DNA of 64,000 bases from positions 1 to 64,000 of the forward strand of contig NZ_PJMC01000009.1 of NCBI RefSeq assembly GCF_002892795.1, in the 5' to 3' direction. Position 1 is the first letter of the stretch. Every line of letters starts with the position of its first letter. Shown piece after piece: positions 1 through 9,747 of this stretch. A program made the translations under genes and the position numbers. The stretch is from Arthrobacter sp. AFG20 (lineage in GTDB: Bacteria; Actinomycetota; Actinomycetes; Actinomycetales; Micrococcaceae). The notes under the pieces are model-generated. The model was not told the DNA's origin. It saw only the letters and a list, made by a program, of their open reading frames with translations, and did no database searches.

Positions 1-251
1 ACCCCCGCATCCGCATGGCGCTGGATGCGGGGGTGTACTTCTGCGATCCGCACTCGCCCTGGCAGCGTGGAACCAACGAGAACACCAACCGACTGCTGCG
101 CCACTGGTTCGAAAAAGGCACAGACCTCTCGGGCTACACCGCGGAGGACCTCGAAACCATCGCCGGGAAACTCAACAACCGGCCCCGCCCAACGCTGAAC
201 CTCGAAACACCCAAACAACGCATGCGCCAACTCATCGCCGCCGCAGCGTGA
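1..251 (+). CDS. IS30-family transposase, C-terminal part (5' end outside window)
   Basis: The reading frame is open from the window edge to the stop at 249-251. The product carries the typical IS30 transposase C-terminus: the YFCDPHSPWQRGTNENTN block contains the last acidic residue of the DDE catalytic triad, followed by the RPRPTLN segment and a short tail. Only about 80 residues are visible of a family that usually has 330-450, so whether the gene is intact cannot be judged. An ATG at 15 exists but lies inside the catalytic domain and is not a start. This is the only mobile-element gene seen in the window. Confidence 0.85.
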   Translation, partial: PRIRMALDAGVYFCDPHSPWQRGTNENTNRLLRHWFEKGTDLSGYTAEDLETIAGKLNNRPRPTLNLETPKQRMRQLIAAAA

Positions 252-256
252 CCATC

Positions 257-290
257 ATGTTGCAACGACCCATTGACTTTGAGGCTCCGG
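257..290. repeat. Candidate right terminal inverted repeat of the IS30 element
   Basis: IS30-family elements normally end within a few tens of bases after the transposase stop with a 20-30 bp inverted repeat. The sequence beginning GTTGCAACGACCC just after the stop is in the right place, but the left end is outside the window, so the match cannot be confirmed. Confidence 0.3.
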
Positions 291-321
291 ATTGGGCGAT
301 AAGTGACCCCGCGTTGCTGTG

Positions 322-1338
322 TCAGGCGGCAATCAGCGGGGAGAGCGCCAGCTCCAGGACGAAGGCGCCCGCGGCGGTGGCTGCCGGCGTCAGGACCCAC
401 AGGGACAGGATCCGCGTGACCAGCTTGCGGTGGCTGGTGGCAAACTGCTGGTTTTCCCCAGCGCCGAGCACGGCGGACGTGACCGTGTGGGTGGTGGAAA
501 CGGGCCAGTGCAGCCCGATGGCACCAATAAACAGCAAGAGCGCACTGAAGCCCTGGGCCACCACACCGCGCAGCGGATCTATCCGGGTGAGCCGGTAGCC
601 AATGGTGTGCGAGATGCGCCAGCCGCCAAACAGCGTGCCCACCGTGATCATGACCGCGGACAGCAGCGCCACCCACATTGGAAGCGAGCCGCCGTCGGAA
701 TAGCCTGCGGCCAGCAGCGCCAGGATGAGCACTGCGCTGACCCGCTGGCCGTCCTGCAGCCCGTGGCCAAAGGCCACCGCGCCGGCGGCGATGGACTGGG
801 CCGCCCGGAACCGCTTATTGACCACGCTCGGCTGGGTGTAGCGCGCAGCCCAGGTGACGGGAAACACCAGCAGGTACGCGGCGACGAAGGCGATGACAGG
901 AGAGAGGGCCAGGGGGAGGACCACCTGAAAGAGGAGAGACTGGTCCACCCCGCCCACGGAGTTGCCGCCCACCACCGCGCTGGCGGTTCCGGCGCCCGCC
1001 AGTCCGCCCACCAGGGCATGGGTGGAGGAGGAGGGAACGCCCCGCCACCACAGGAAAATGCCCCAGGCGCACGCGCTTGCGAGGCCGGCGGCGATGATGG
1101 TCAGGCCGCTGTTCCCGGGAGGGAGGGCCACCCAGTTCTGGCTGATCGCTACGGCCAGCCCGGCGCTGAGAAAGGCGCCGATGAGGTTGAAGAGGGCGGC
1201 CAGCAGGACGGCGATGGTGGGGGTCAGGGCGCGCGTCCGCACGGCCAGGGCGACGGACGTGGACACATCCCGGAAGCCGTTGATGAAGGCAAATGCCGCA
1301 CTGAGGAGCACCACCAGGGCGAAGATGAACAGCGTCAC
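322..1338 (-). CDS. pit: PiT-family inorganic phosphate transporter
   Basis: The protein has 338 residues and is a multi-spanning membrane protein. Near the N-terminus (about residues 18-35) FINGFRDVSTSVALA matches the first PiT signature, and a second copy (GHGLQDGQRVSAVL) lies in the C-terminal half, as expected for the duplicated PiT fold. The family imports phosphate, usually as a metal-phosphate complex with protons or sodium. The start is GTG at 1338, one base after the stop of the DUF47 gene, with AAGGA about 8 bases before it. The two genes therefore form a translationally coupled pair, the usual partner arrangement for low-affinity Pit systems. Confidence 0.9.
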   Translation of the reverse strand: MTLFIFALVVLLSAAFAFINGFRDVSTSVALAVRTRALTPTIAVLLAALFNLIGAFLSAGLAVAISQNWVALPPGNSGLTIIAAGLASACAWGIFLWWRGVPSSSTHALVGGLAGAGTASAVVGGNSVGGVDQSLLFQVVLPLALSPVIAFVAAYLLVFPVTWAARYTQPSVVNKRFRAAQSIAAGAVAFGHGLQDGQRVSAVLILALLAAGYSDGGSLPMWVALLSAVMITVGTLFGGWRISHTIGYRLTRIDPLRGVVAQGFSALLLFIGAIGLHWPVSTTHTVTSAVLGAGENQQFATSHRKLVTRILSLWVLTPAATAAGAFVLELALSPLIAA

Positions 1339-1339
1339 C

Positions 1340-1957
1340 TCAGGATTCCTTGACGATGATGCTGCCCACCTGGGTGGCGATGCGGCGCATGTCCTTGGTG
1401 ACGTCGACCAGCTGGTTGGCGATGTCCCTGTTGCGGGCGTACTGGGCTGATTTCATTTCCGTGAGCATGTCCGCAACCCAGACGCGGTGCGTGCGTTCGG
1501 CCCGCTTGGCCAGGCGCAGCACCTCGATCCAGTAGTCCTCGAGGTCGTCGAGGTTGTTCAGCCGGCGCATCGCGTCAGCCGTCAGCTCCGCCTGGCGGCT
1601 GATGATCTCCAGCTGGTCGGCCGCGCGCTTCGGCAGCCGGTCCAGGTTATAGAGCGCCACCAGCTCGGCCGCGGCGTCCAGCTTCTCGATGGCTTCGTTC
1701 AGGCTCTGCGAGAGGGCATACATGTCCTCGCGGGGGAGTGGATTCACAAAGCTGGTGCGCATGTGCGTCAGGAGGGCGAAGTGCAGCTCGGCAGACTTCG
1801 CCTCATGGTTGTGCATATCCTCCACCAACCGGTGGTGCTCGGAGGACGGTGCCCCCAGGATTTCCGCCATGGTGGCGCTGGCAAAAACGATCTGCCGGGC
1901 CAGCTGCGAAAGAAGGTTCAGGCCTGCGGGCTCCTGGGGAAAAAGGCGCAGCTTCAT
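1340..1957 (-). CDS. DUF47 / PhoU-like accessory protein of the phosphate transporter
   Basis: A 205-residue, all-helical soluble protein starting MKLRLFPQE, matching the DUF47 (PhoU-like, Pit accessory) family in length and in the run of amphipathic helices rich in Glu, Arg and Leu. Family members are found next to pit genes and are thought to modulate transport, comparable to PhoU on Pst systems. It is the first gene of the two-gene operon and ends one base before the GTG of pit. No clear PHO box was seen upstream. Confidence 0.88.
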   Translation of the reverse strand: MKLRLFPQEPAGLNLLSQLARQIVFASATMAEILGAPSSEHHRLVEDMHNHEAKSAELHFALLTHMRTSFVNPLPREDMYALSQSLNEAIEKLDAAAELVALYNLDRLPKRAADQLEIISRQAELTADAMRRLNNLDDLEDYWIEVLRLAKRAERTHRVWVADMLTEMKSAQYARNRDIANQLVDVTKDMRRIATQVGSIIVKES

Positions 1958-2071
1958 GAGTACCGGTCTCCGGAGGATTTGTCAGGGCGGGACGCTGCGG
2001 GAGTTCTTGACTTGACGTCCGAGCCGCAGCTAGTCAGTACTTTACCGGCACCTGCGTTGGGGCATAAAAAT

Positions 2072-2155
2072 GGTGCCGAACCGGATACGCCTCTCGGCGG
2101 TAGGCCGCTCTAGGCGGCTAAATGTTGAAGCCCGGGGGTTTCGCGGTTCGGCACC
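2072..2155 (-). terminator. Long-loop stem structure, probably terminator of the upstream minus-strand gene
   Basis: GGTGCCGAACCG at 2072-2083 pairs perfectly with CGGTTCGGCACC at 2144-2155. The 60-base loop holds its own stem (GCCGC 2104-2108 with GCGGC 2114-2118). Read on the minus strand the outer stem is followed by ATTTTTAT, like an intrinsic terminator. It lies after the gene at 2215-2874 and before the DUF47 promoter region. The long structured loop is unusual, so a small stable RNA is an alternative. Confidence 0.5.
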
Positions 2156-2214
2156 GATTTCAGTCTTCTACTTTGGCTGGGCCAAGTCAACATTGACAGA
2201 TTGGGCCCGATGGG

Positions 2215-2874
2215 TCAGTCAAGCTCTCCCAGCCGCCAGGCGTTGGCGGCGTGTTCCAGGTCCTCTGCTGTCTTGACAAGCAGGTGGGAGTTGCGCGTCA
2301 GTTTGCGCGCGTGGCTCTCGTTCGAATGCTCCGCGCCGTCCGCGAGCGTGGCCTGGCCGAGCGCCACCACGCGGCAAAAAGCGGCAGAGCGCTCCAGCGC
2401 AACGTCGAACTCGCCGTCGAAGGCCCCGGACAGGATCGCGTCCGCCATGGTCTTCATTTCATCGGCGCCCGGCGGCTCAGCCGCTCCGGCCACCACATGG
2501 GAGACCTGGGCGGTGTCCTTGCCGGCCTTGAAATAAACGGAGATGCGCTCGGGATCCTGCACCGTTGCCGCGCGGAGGGCGTACAGCCGCCACAGCGCGC
2601 CGGGCAGCGAGCGGGCCGGGCTTTCCGCCCACATCTCCGCTATTGCCTCAAGGCCCTGCTCGTCGGCCAGCTTCACCAGCCGTTTGGTGATGACGGGATC
2701 ATCGCTGTCCCGCCCGTGGCGCACCAGGGCCTGGGCGGCCAGGTGCGCAGCTTCCGAGACGCGCGCCGGATCGGCGCCGCCTGCGAAAGGTTCGAAATCA
2801 ATGGGCGCAAAAGGCTTCGGTTTGTGGTGCCGCTCCGCCCCGCCCGGGCCGCTGGTTCCTGCGTTCTGGCTCAT
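2215..2874 (-). CDS. Conserved hypothetical protein
   Basis: A 219-residue soluble protein with no signal peptide or membrane segment. The N-terminal 20 residues are polar and disordered-looking (MSQNAGTSGPGGAERHH); the rest is predicted helical, rich in Ala, Glu and Leu, and shows no catalytic motif I recognise. The coding character is good throughout and an AGGAG precedes the ATG. It stands alone between the tRNA-Lys region and the phosphate operon, transcribed on the minus strand. I do not know its function. Confidence 0.75.
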   Translation of the reverse strand: MSQNAGTSGPGGAERHHKPKPFAPIDFEPFAGGADPARVSEAAHLAAQALVRHGRDSDDPVITKRLVKLADEQGLEAIAEMWAESPARSLPGALWRLYALRAATVQDPERISVYFKAGKDTAQVSHVVAGAAEPPGADEMKTMADAILSGAFDGEFDVALERSAAFCRVVALGQATLADGAEHSNESHARKLTRNSHLLVKTAEDLEHAANAWRLGELD

Positions 2875-3119
2875 GGTCCCACGCTACTCCTGCAGGGAAC
2901 CGGAATCGAGCGTCCGTTCAGCGCCTGCTTTTCCCGGAAACGGCATCCATCGGGCACCTGAAGCCCTTGCTGGCCGCCGGCAAAGACACGTTCGACGGCG
3001 GCGGCGGGGCGCCGTGCTGAAGTCGCCACCGTCTGGGGTACAGTATTAAACGTTCAGAAATGGACTGGAACTGTTTCGCGTTTGCAGGCTTTTGTGGCCC
3101 GCATTCCGGCAGGCAGTTT

Positions 3120-3192
3120 GGGCCTTTAGCTCAGTTGGTAGAGCATCGGACTTTTAATCCGTGGGTCGTGGGTTCGATCCCCACAGGGCCCA
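3120..3192 (+). tRNA. tRNA-Lys (anticodon TTT)
   Basis: A complete 73-base cloverleaf. The acceptor stem is GGGCCTT with AGGGCCC (one G-T pair), the D stem GCTC/GAGC, the T arm GTGGG-TTCGATC-CCCAC, and the anticodon loop CTTTTAA with anticodon TTT at 3153-3155. The first pair of the anticodon stem is a T-T mismatch. CCA is not encoded and the discriminator base is A at 3192. It is followed within 20 bases by a strong terminator. Confidence 0.97.
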
Positions 3193-3211
3193 CTCTTTTA
3201 GCGAAGAGTGG

Positions 3212-3256
3212 AAAATCCCCGGCTTCCTGGCAACAGGAATCCGGGGATTTTTTATT
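3212..3256 (+). terminator. Rho-independent terminator of tRNA-Lys
   Basis: AAAATCCCCGG pairs with CCGGGGATTTT (3241-3251), enclosing a second perfect stem TTCCTG-GCAA-CAGGAA with a GNRA-like loop, followed by a T-rich run to 3256. The structure closes the tRNA transcript. Confidence 0.9.
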
Positions 3257-3300
3257 TGCGGGAGTCCATACGACAAACGGGGCCATGGGAGAAAAGGTGG

Positions 3301-4779
3301 CTAGCTCGCTGCCGGCAGGGCGTCCTCCGTGGCCACAATGCCTTGACCCTCCCGGGCAGGGCAGCCCAGGGGGCCGGTTGCCGCTTCCGGGCTGGCTCCG
3401 TTCGTGCCGGCCTGCGCTTCCGCGACTGCCGTCACGTCGAGCCCGAACAGTGTTTCAAGGGCCGAGGTGTACTCGTCCTGCCGGCCGGCCGCCGCCAGTT
3501 CGCGCCCCCGCGAGGTTGGCACATGCAGGAGCTGCCGCACCACCCGCCGCAGGGCGAATTCCACCGCTTCCGCCGTAGCCGTGCAGCCGTGCTGGTTCTT
3601 CACCCGCGTCACTTCTTCAGCCAGTACCGACTGCATGTGTCCACGCAGCGCTACAATCGCCGGATCCAGAAGCCGCGCCTGCCGGTCCTCCTCAAACCTC
3701 AGGGCGGCCCGCCGGACAAGCTCACCGGCCTGGCGGACGACGTCGGTTTGTTCATGCGGCGAGGCCAGCCGCACATGCTCCAGCGTGATGAGGTCAAGCC
3801 CCGGCAGTTCGCCTACTTCCGGTTCGAAGTCACGGCTGAGGGCGAGGTCGACGACGACGAGCGGGGCGGCAGCGCCCTGCCGGAAGCTCCAAAAGTCCTC
3901 GGAGCTGAGCCGGGGGCCGCGGCCGCTGCAGCCGATCACCACGTCCGCTCCGCGGACGGCAGCGGGCAGATCGTCGGCGGTCAGGCCCCTGGCGCCCCGG
4001 GCTGACGCGAAGGCCTCGGCCCGTCCGGACCAGGAAAACACGGACACCGCAGCACACGCCCTTGCCGCCAGGAGCGCAAGGGTAGAACCGGCGTAGGCCC
4101 CGGTGCCGATGACCACCACTGACAGTCCGGAGAGGTCCTGGCGTCGCAGCTTTGAGAGGGCCAGGTCCAGCGCAACGGACACCATGGAGCGGCCGGCGCC
4201 AGCCAGGGCCGTCAGTGATCCAACTTCGCGGGCGGCACGGGAGGCCGCCTGGAAAAGCCGGACCAGTGCTCCGCTGGCCGTTCCGTCATCCTGTGCGGAG
4301 GCCAGCGAGCGGCGCAGCTGGCCGGCGATTTCGCGTTCGCCCACCACTGCCGAGTCAAGGCCGGCGCCCACCGAGAAGAGATGTTCAGTCATGGCGGTGC
4401 CGGTCAGGCAGTCAAGGGCCCGGTCGAGTTCGTAAGGGGAAACACTTGAACATGCGCTGATGACACGCAGCACGCGCTTCCTGGTGATGTCCGGATCCGC
4501 GGCCGGAGCGACGTCGCAATACACTTCGAACCGGTTGCATGTGGCGAGCACGACTGCTCCGGCAACGCCGTCCACGTCCGCAATAACGCCCGAAGTAATA
4601 CGGATGGGTCCCGAACCGAGCCGGGCCAGGAACTCCAGGCCGGATCCCCGGCCTTCCTCGCCACCAACCGGTTCGGTACCCCCGTCTCCGGACCGGGGAA
4701 ATGAGCCCCGGGACGGTGTACGGGCATGATGGGAAACCACAAGAGCAAACTGCCGTTCTGTCGGGGGCAATCCTTCCAT
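3301..4779 (-). CDS. hemA: Glutamyl-tRNA reductase
   Basis: Catalyses NADPH-dependent reduction of glutamyl-tRNA to glutamate-1-semialdehyde, the first committed step of C5-pathway tetrapyrrole synthesis. The N-terminal catalytic domain has the active-site cysteine in LATCNRFEVYCD (Cys81). A Rossmann domain follows with VVIGTGAYAGSTLALLAAR, then the helical dimerisation domain and a poorly conserved C-terminal tail of about 40 residues. The predicted length of 492 is long for the family, mainly at the two ends. The start is the ATG at 4779 with a GGGGGG run 3-8 bases upstream. The same frame stays open further upstream but runs antisense through the LacI gene, so it is not coding there. No other hem gene is adjacent. 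Confidence 0.92.
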   Translation of the reverse strand: MEGLPPTERQFALVVSHHARTPSRGSFPRSGDGGTEPVGGEEGRGSGLEFLARLGSGPIRITSGVIADVDGVAGAVVLATCNRFEVYCDVAPAADPDITRKRVLRVISACSSVSPYELDRALDCLTGTAMTEHLFSVGAGLDSAVVGEREIAGQLRRSLASAQDDGTASGALVRLFQAASRAAREVGSLTALAGAGRSMVSVALDLALSKLRRQDLSGLSVVVIGTGAYAGSTLALLAARACAAVSVFSWSGRAEAFASARGARGLTADDLPAAVRGADVVIGCSGRGPRLSSEDFWSFRQGAAAPLVVVDLALSRDFEPEVGELPGLDLITLEHVRLASPHEQTDVVRQAGELVRRAALRFEEDRQARLLDPAIVALRGHMQSVLAEEVTRVKNQHGCTATAEAVEFALRRVVRQLLHVPTSRGRELAAAGRQDEYTSALETLFGLDVTAVAEAQAGTNGASPEAATGPLGCPAREGQGIVATEDALPAAS

Positions 4780-5082
4780 GGACCCCCCTGCACCCTGCAA
4801 CAATTCGGCCCCCTTCTGCCGCAACGTTCCCCACCCTGTCCTGCCGCGCCACTTGGTTGCCGTCCCGGGTGGTGGCCGCCGCTTAGAGGACACCGCCGGT
4901 TGTCGCTGGGGCCAGGCGCCGTTGCCTGGCCCCAGAGCCAAGAGACCTTGCAGAAAGGGTGGGGTACCCACCTTGGGAAATTCTTGGCGGGCGGGGCGGC
5001 CCGCATTCTGAAACGATGTAGCTGAGAGGAATGTAGCCGAGAGATATACCAGGGGAAATGTGTGCCGTGAAAGGGGCTTTGC
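4780..5082. other. Divergent intergenic region hemA / LacI regulator with hairpin and tandem repeat
   Basis: No gene. It holds a perfect 12-bp hairpin CTGGGGCCAGGC / GCCTGGCCCCAG (4906-4917 and 4924-4935, 6-base loop), which would lie in the hemA leader or promoter. It also has a 15-bp tandem repeat, ATGTAGCTGAGAGGA followed by ATGTAGCCGAGAGAT (5016-5045), shortly before the LacI start. No LacI-type palindrome was seen. Promoters for both genes must lie here but I could not assign them. Confidence 0.6.
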
Positions 5083-6168
5083 ATGGCCGTGACTATGAAC
5101 GATGTTGCCCGCGCAGCCGGAGTTTCCCTGAAAACCGTGTCGAACGTGCTCAACAACTATGAGTTCATCAAGCCGGCCACCCGGCAGAAAGTGCTGGACG
5201 CCATCGCCGAGCTGGGGTATGAGGCCAACCTGACGGCGCGGAGCTTGAGGTCCGGAAAGTCCCGCATGCTGGGCCTGGTGGTGTCGGACCTCTCCGTGCC
5301 GTATTACGCAGAGCTCGCTTCCCGGCTTATGACGGTGGCAGCCGCCCGGGATTACCGCGTCCTGGTGGAGCAGTCTGCGGCGACCAGGGCCAACGAGCTC
5401 ACTGCTCTGCAGGGATCCCTCAGCCAGCTGACGGACGGGCTCCTGTTCACGCCGCTGGTGCTCGACGCGGACGCCATAGCCGCAGCCCGCCGCGGCACCA
5501 AGCCCCTCGTGATGCTGGGCGAGCACATCGACGACCCGCGGTTCGACCAGGTCACCATGAAGAATGTTGGCGCGGCCAAGGCCATGACGGCCCACCTGCT
5601 CGCGGGAGGCCGGCGTCGTATCGCGGTGATCGGTGCTTCCCCCGGGGACGGTGCCGGTTCGCCTGGCCTTCGGCTGGCCGGATACCGGGAGGCGCTGGCC
5701 GAGGCGGGAGTCGCCTTTGATCCGGCCCTGATTGTGCCGGCGGAATGGCGCCGTGACGGGGGCGCGTCGGCGGTGGCGAGGCTGCTCGACGGGGGCCAGC
5801 CGTTCGACGCCGTCTTTGGACTGAATGACGCCCTGGCCCTGGGCGCGATGCACGAACTGCTGCTCCGCGGGGTGAGGGTGCCCGAGGACGCAGCCGTGGC
5901 CGGGTTCGACGACATCGATGAGGCGCGGTTCTCGTCCCCGTCGCTGACAACTGTTGCTCCCGGCATGAACGAGATCGCCGAGCGGTGCGTGCAGCTGCTG
6001 ATCGACCGGATCGAGGGGAGCGAGAAGGCCGATTCCGGTGTGCATGTGGAAGCACAATTTGAACTGCGGATCCGTGCCTCGGCCCCGGCAGACCGGGTTT
6101 CGCAGTTGCCGCAAACGGGTACCTCACCGGCATCGGCATCGGCAGCGGAAGGAAAGGTGGATCCATGA
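5083..6168 (+). CDS. LacI-family transcriptional regulator
   Basis: A 361-residue regulator. Residues 5-50 form the LacI helix-turn-helix and hinge (MNDVARAAGVSLKTVSNVLN, then RSLRSGKS). Residues 60-340 form the periplasmic-binding-protein-like effector domain, ending with the VAGFDDIDEARFSSPSLTTV block typical of the family. ATG 5083 is preferred over the internal ATG at 5095 because AAAGGGG lies about 7 bases upstream. The last codon overlaps the start of the isochorismatase gene by 4 bases (ATGA at 6165), so both are made from one mRNA. The effector is unknown; its position before a hydrolase and the urease operon suggests a nitrogen compound, which is inference only. Confidence 0.92.
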   Translation: MAVTMNDVARAAGVSLKTVSNVLNNYEFIKPATRQKVLDAIAELGYEANLTARSLRSGKSRMLGLVVSDLSVPYYAELASRLMTVAAARDYRVLVEQSAATRANELTALQGSLSQLTDGLLFTPLVLDADAIAAARRGTKPLVMLGEHIDDPRFDQVTMKNVGAAKAMTAHLLAGGRRRIAVIGASPGDGAGSPGLRLAGYREALAEAGVAFDPALIVPAEWRRDGGASAVARLLDGGQPFDAVFGLNDALALGAMHELLLRGVRVPEDAAVAGFDDIDEARFSSPSLTTVAPGMNEIAERCVQLLIDRIEGSEKADSGVHVEAQFELRIRASAPADRVSQLPQTGTSPASASAAEGKVDP

Positions 6169-6734
6169 TTGCCCTGCTCATCATCGACATGCAGAACGCA
6201 TACTTCGAAGCGCCGGAACTGGCAGCCCAGCGGGAGCGGCTGGTCACCTCATGCAACAGGCTGCTGGAGGGCTTCACCTCCAGGGGACACAAGGCGCTGC
6301 TGGTTGGCACCGAGCACGAGCGGGATAAATCAACGTGGACGCTGAACATGCTGGATGACGACCAGGGCTTCATTTTCCGCGGCAGCGAGCAGGCGGAGGC
6401 GGTGCCCGGCCTCGCCACCGACGGCCTGCCGCAGCTGAACAAGACGCGGGACAGCGCCTTCATGGGCACCAACCTGCTGTCCCGGTTACGGAACTGGGGT
6501 GCCGACGAAGTGGTGCTGGCCGGCGTCTCCACGCACAACTGCATCGCCCAGACCGGAGCGGACGCTTTCGCGTACAACATCCGGGTTACGTATGCAGAGG
6601 ACGCCATGGCGTCAGAGGACAGCCAGGACGCTGCGGACATGCTGCGCATCCTGTCCACCACGTACCGCCAGCCTGTCCAGACGAACGATGAGATCCTCGC
6701 CCGGCTCAGCCGAGACCATAGCGGAGGCCATTGA
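6165..6734 (+). CDS. Isochorismatase-like cysteine hydrolase
   Basis: A 189-residue member of the isochorismatase/cysteine hydrolase superfamily. The catalytic triad is visible: Asp8 in LLIIDMQN, Lys93 in LNKTRDSAF and Cys126 in GVSTHNCIAQTGADA. Such enzymes hydrolyse amides or ureido compounds (nicotinamidase, biuret hydrolase, ureidoacrylate amidohydrolase) or isochorismate; the substrate cannot be read from the sequence. It is translationally coupled to the LacI gene and ends 106 bases before ureA on the same strand. A product that feeds urease, such as a urea-releasing ureido amide, is therefore plausible but unproven. Confidence 0.9.
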   Translation: MIALLIIDMQNAYFEAPELAAQRERLVTSCNRLLEGFTSRGHKALLVGTEHERDKSTWTLNMLDDDQGFIFRGSEQAEAVPGLATDGLPQLNKTRDSAFMGTNLLSRLRNWGADEVVLAGVSTHNCIAQTGADAFAYNIRVTYAEDAMASEDSQDAADMLRILSTTYRQPVQTNDEILARLSRDHSGGH

Positions 6735-6770
6735 GAGGTGCGGCCGTTGAGGGCCCGGCCTGCCACTCCT

Positions 6771-6802
6771 GAAACGTGCTGGAAACGAACGGGGCCTAGT
6801 CT
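6771..6802 (+). promoter_or_regulatory. Candidate GlnR site and promoter of the urease operon
   Basis: Two GAAAC pentamers 11 bases apart (6771-6775 and 6782-6786, separated by 6 bases) match the b-site spacing of actinobacterial GlnR boxes. A TAGTCT at 6797-6802 could be the -10 element, which would put the GAAAC pair over the -35 region, as for an activator. ureA starts at 6841. The a-site halves (GTnAC) are not obvious, so this is a partial match. Confidence 0.4.
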
Positions 6803-6840
6803 GGGTCCCACGCCGACCCGCGGCCGTTGAAGGGAACCTC

Positions 6841-7143
6841 ATGCATCTGCTGCCTCGTGAGCAGGAAAAGCTCATGATCGTGGTCGCCGCCGACCTCGCC
6901 CGCAGGCGCCAGGGGCGCGGGCTCAAACTGAACTATCCGGAAGCCGTAGCGATCATCAGCTATGAGCTGATCGAGGGTGCCCGGGATGGCCGCACCGTGG
7001 CCGAGCTCATGAGCTACGGCACCACGCTGCTCGGCCGCGACGACGTCATGGAGGGCGTGCCGGAGATGATCCACGATGTCCAGATCGAGGCCACCTTTCC
7101 TGACGGCACCAAGCTCGTCACCGTCCACAATCCCATCCGATAG
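6841..7143 (+). CDS. ureA: Urease subunit gamma
   Basis: A 100-residue protein with the complete UreA fold, from [11 protein letters not shown] through [21 protein letters not shown] to VTVHNPIR, which is the normal family length. It forms the smallest chain of the (alpha-beta-gamma)3 urease that hydrolyses urea to ammonia and carbamate in the cytoplasm. AAGGGA lies 6-7 bases before the ATG. First gene of an ordered ureA-B-C-E-F-G-D operon; ureB follows 7 bases after its stop. Confidence 0.97.
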   Translation: MHLLPREQEKLMIVVAADLARRRQGRGLKLNYPEAVAIISYELIEGARDGRTVAELMSYGTTLLGRDDVMEGVPEMIHDVQIEATFPDGTKLVTVHNPIR

Positions 7144-7150
7144 GGGCGCC

Positions 7151-7500
7151 ATGATTCCCGGAGAGTACGTCCTGCGTCCCGGACCACTGGTCATTAACGC
7201 GGGCCGCGAGGCGGTCGACGTCGTTGTTCTCAACACCGGTGACCGTCCCGTACAGGTGGGCTCGCACTACCACTTCGCTGAGGCGAACCCGGCGCTGGAA
7301 TTCGACCGCGACGCCGCCTATGGGCGGCGCCTGGACATTCCCGCCGGCACCGCAGCACGGTTCGAACCGGGTGACGGGAAGACTGTCCGGCTGATCAGGC
7401 TGGCCGGAAGCCGGGAGGTCTACGGACTGAGCAACGCGGTGAACGGCAGTCTCGGCGACGGCGCTGGCCAGGGCGGTACTTACCGGGACGGGGAAGACCT

Positions 7501-7504
<4 letters not shown>
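7151..7504 (+). CDS. ureB: Urease subunit beta
   Basis: A 117-residue protein beginning [11 protein letters not shown], the standard UreB N-terminus; the frame is open further upstream into ureA but that part is not homologous. It contains the conserved [22 protein letters not shown] and [16 protein letters not shown] segments. The C-terminal 15 residues (Gly, Asp and Glu rich) are poorly conserved. Its last codons overlap the ureC start by 4 bases (ATGA at 7501). Confidence 0.96.
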
Positions 7505-9261
<1,757 letters not shown>

Positions 9262-9270
9262 GAGATTTAG

Positions 9271-9747
9271 ATGATCATCGAGAAAGTCCTCGGCAACCTG
9301 CGCGACCAGCCTGCCGAATCCTTCTCCGGCCTGCACCGGGAGAAGGTGGTGCTGCCGAGCGCCCAACTGGTCAAACGGATTCAGCGCGTTACCACCGACC
9401 ACGGCAACGAGATCGGCATCAGGCTCCCTGCGGGATCGGCCGACCTCCGCGACGGTGACGTGCTGCACGTGGCCGAAACCAACGTGATCGTGGTCTCCGT
9501 GCTGCCCACCGACGTCCTGGTGATCGCACCACGGACCATCCACGAGATGGGTGTGGTGGCGCACTCTCTCGGCAACCGGCACCTGCAGGCGCAGTTTTTC
9601 GACGCGTCGTCCGAGTACGGCGCCGAGGTCATGGTGTGCCAGTACGACCACACCGTCGAGGACTATCTCAAACACGTTGGAGCACCCTACGACCGTCAGG
9701 AACGCGTCATGCCAGTACCTTTCCGTCATGCTGAACACACGCACTAG
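9271..9747 (+). CDS. ureE: Urease accessory protein UreE (nickel metallochaperone)
   Basis: A 158-residue protein with the N-terminal UreE peptide-binding domain and C-terminal metal-binding domain (LGNRHLQAQFFD, YDHTVEDYLKHVGAPY). UreE delivers nickel to the UreFGD-apourease complex. The C-terminal tail is short (FRHAEHTH) with three histidines, rather than the long His-rich tail of Klebsiella. AGGAG before the ATG overlaps the ureC stop codon. The 3' end overlaps ureF by 20 bases. Confidence 0.94.
   Translation: MIIEKVLGNLRDQPAESFSGLHREKVVLPSAQLVKRIQRVTTDHGNEIGIRLPAGSADLRDGDVLHVAETNVIVVSVLPTDVLVIAPRTIHEMGVVAHSLGNRHLQAQFFDASSEYGAEVMVCQYDHTVEDYLKHVGAPYDRQERVMPVPFRHAEHTH

Noticed and set aside
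319-1353. Plus-strand open frame of over 1 kb across the phosphate transporter
   Set aside because: Antisense to pit, with a hydrophilic Gly/Arg-rich product typical of shadow frames.
2070-2276. Small plus-strand frame over the structured intergenic element
   Set aside because: No ribosome site and it overlaps the stem-loop and the end of the opposite gene.
4780-6114. Open minus-strand frame continuing upstream of hemA
   Set aside because: It is antisense to the LacI gene, has no family features and reflects the GC-rich codon bias; hemA starts at 4779.
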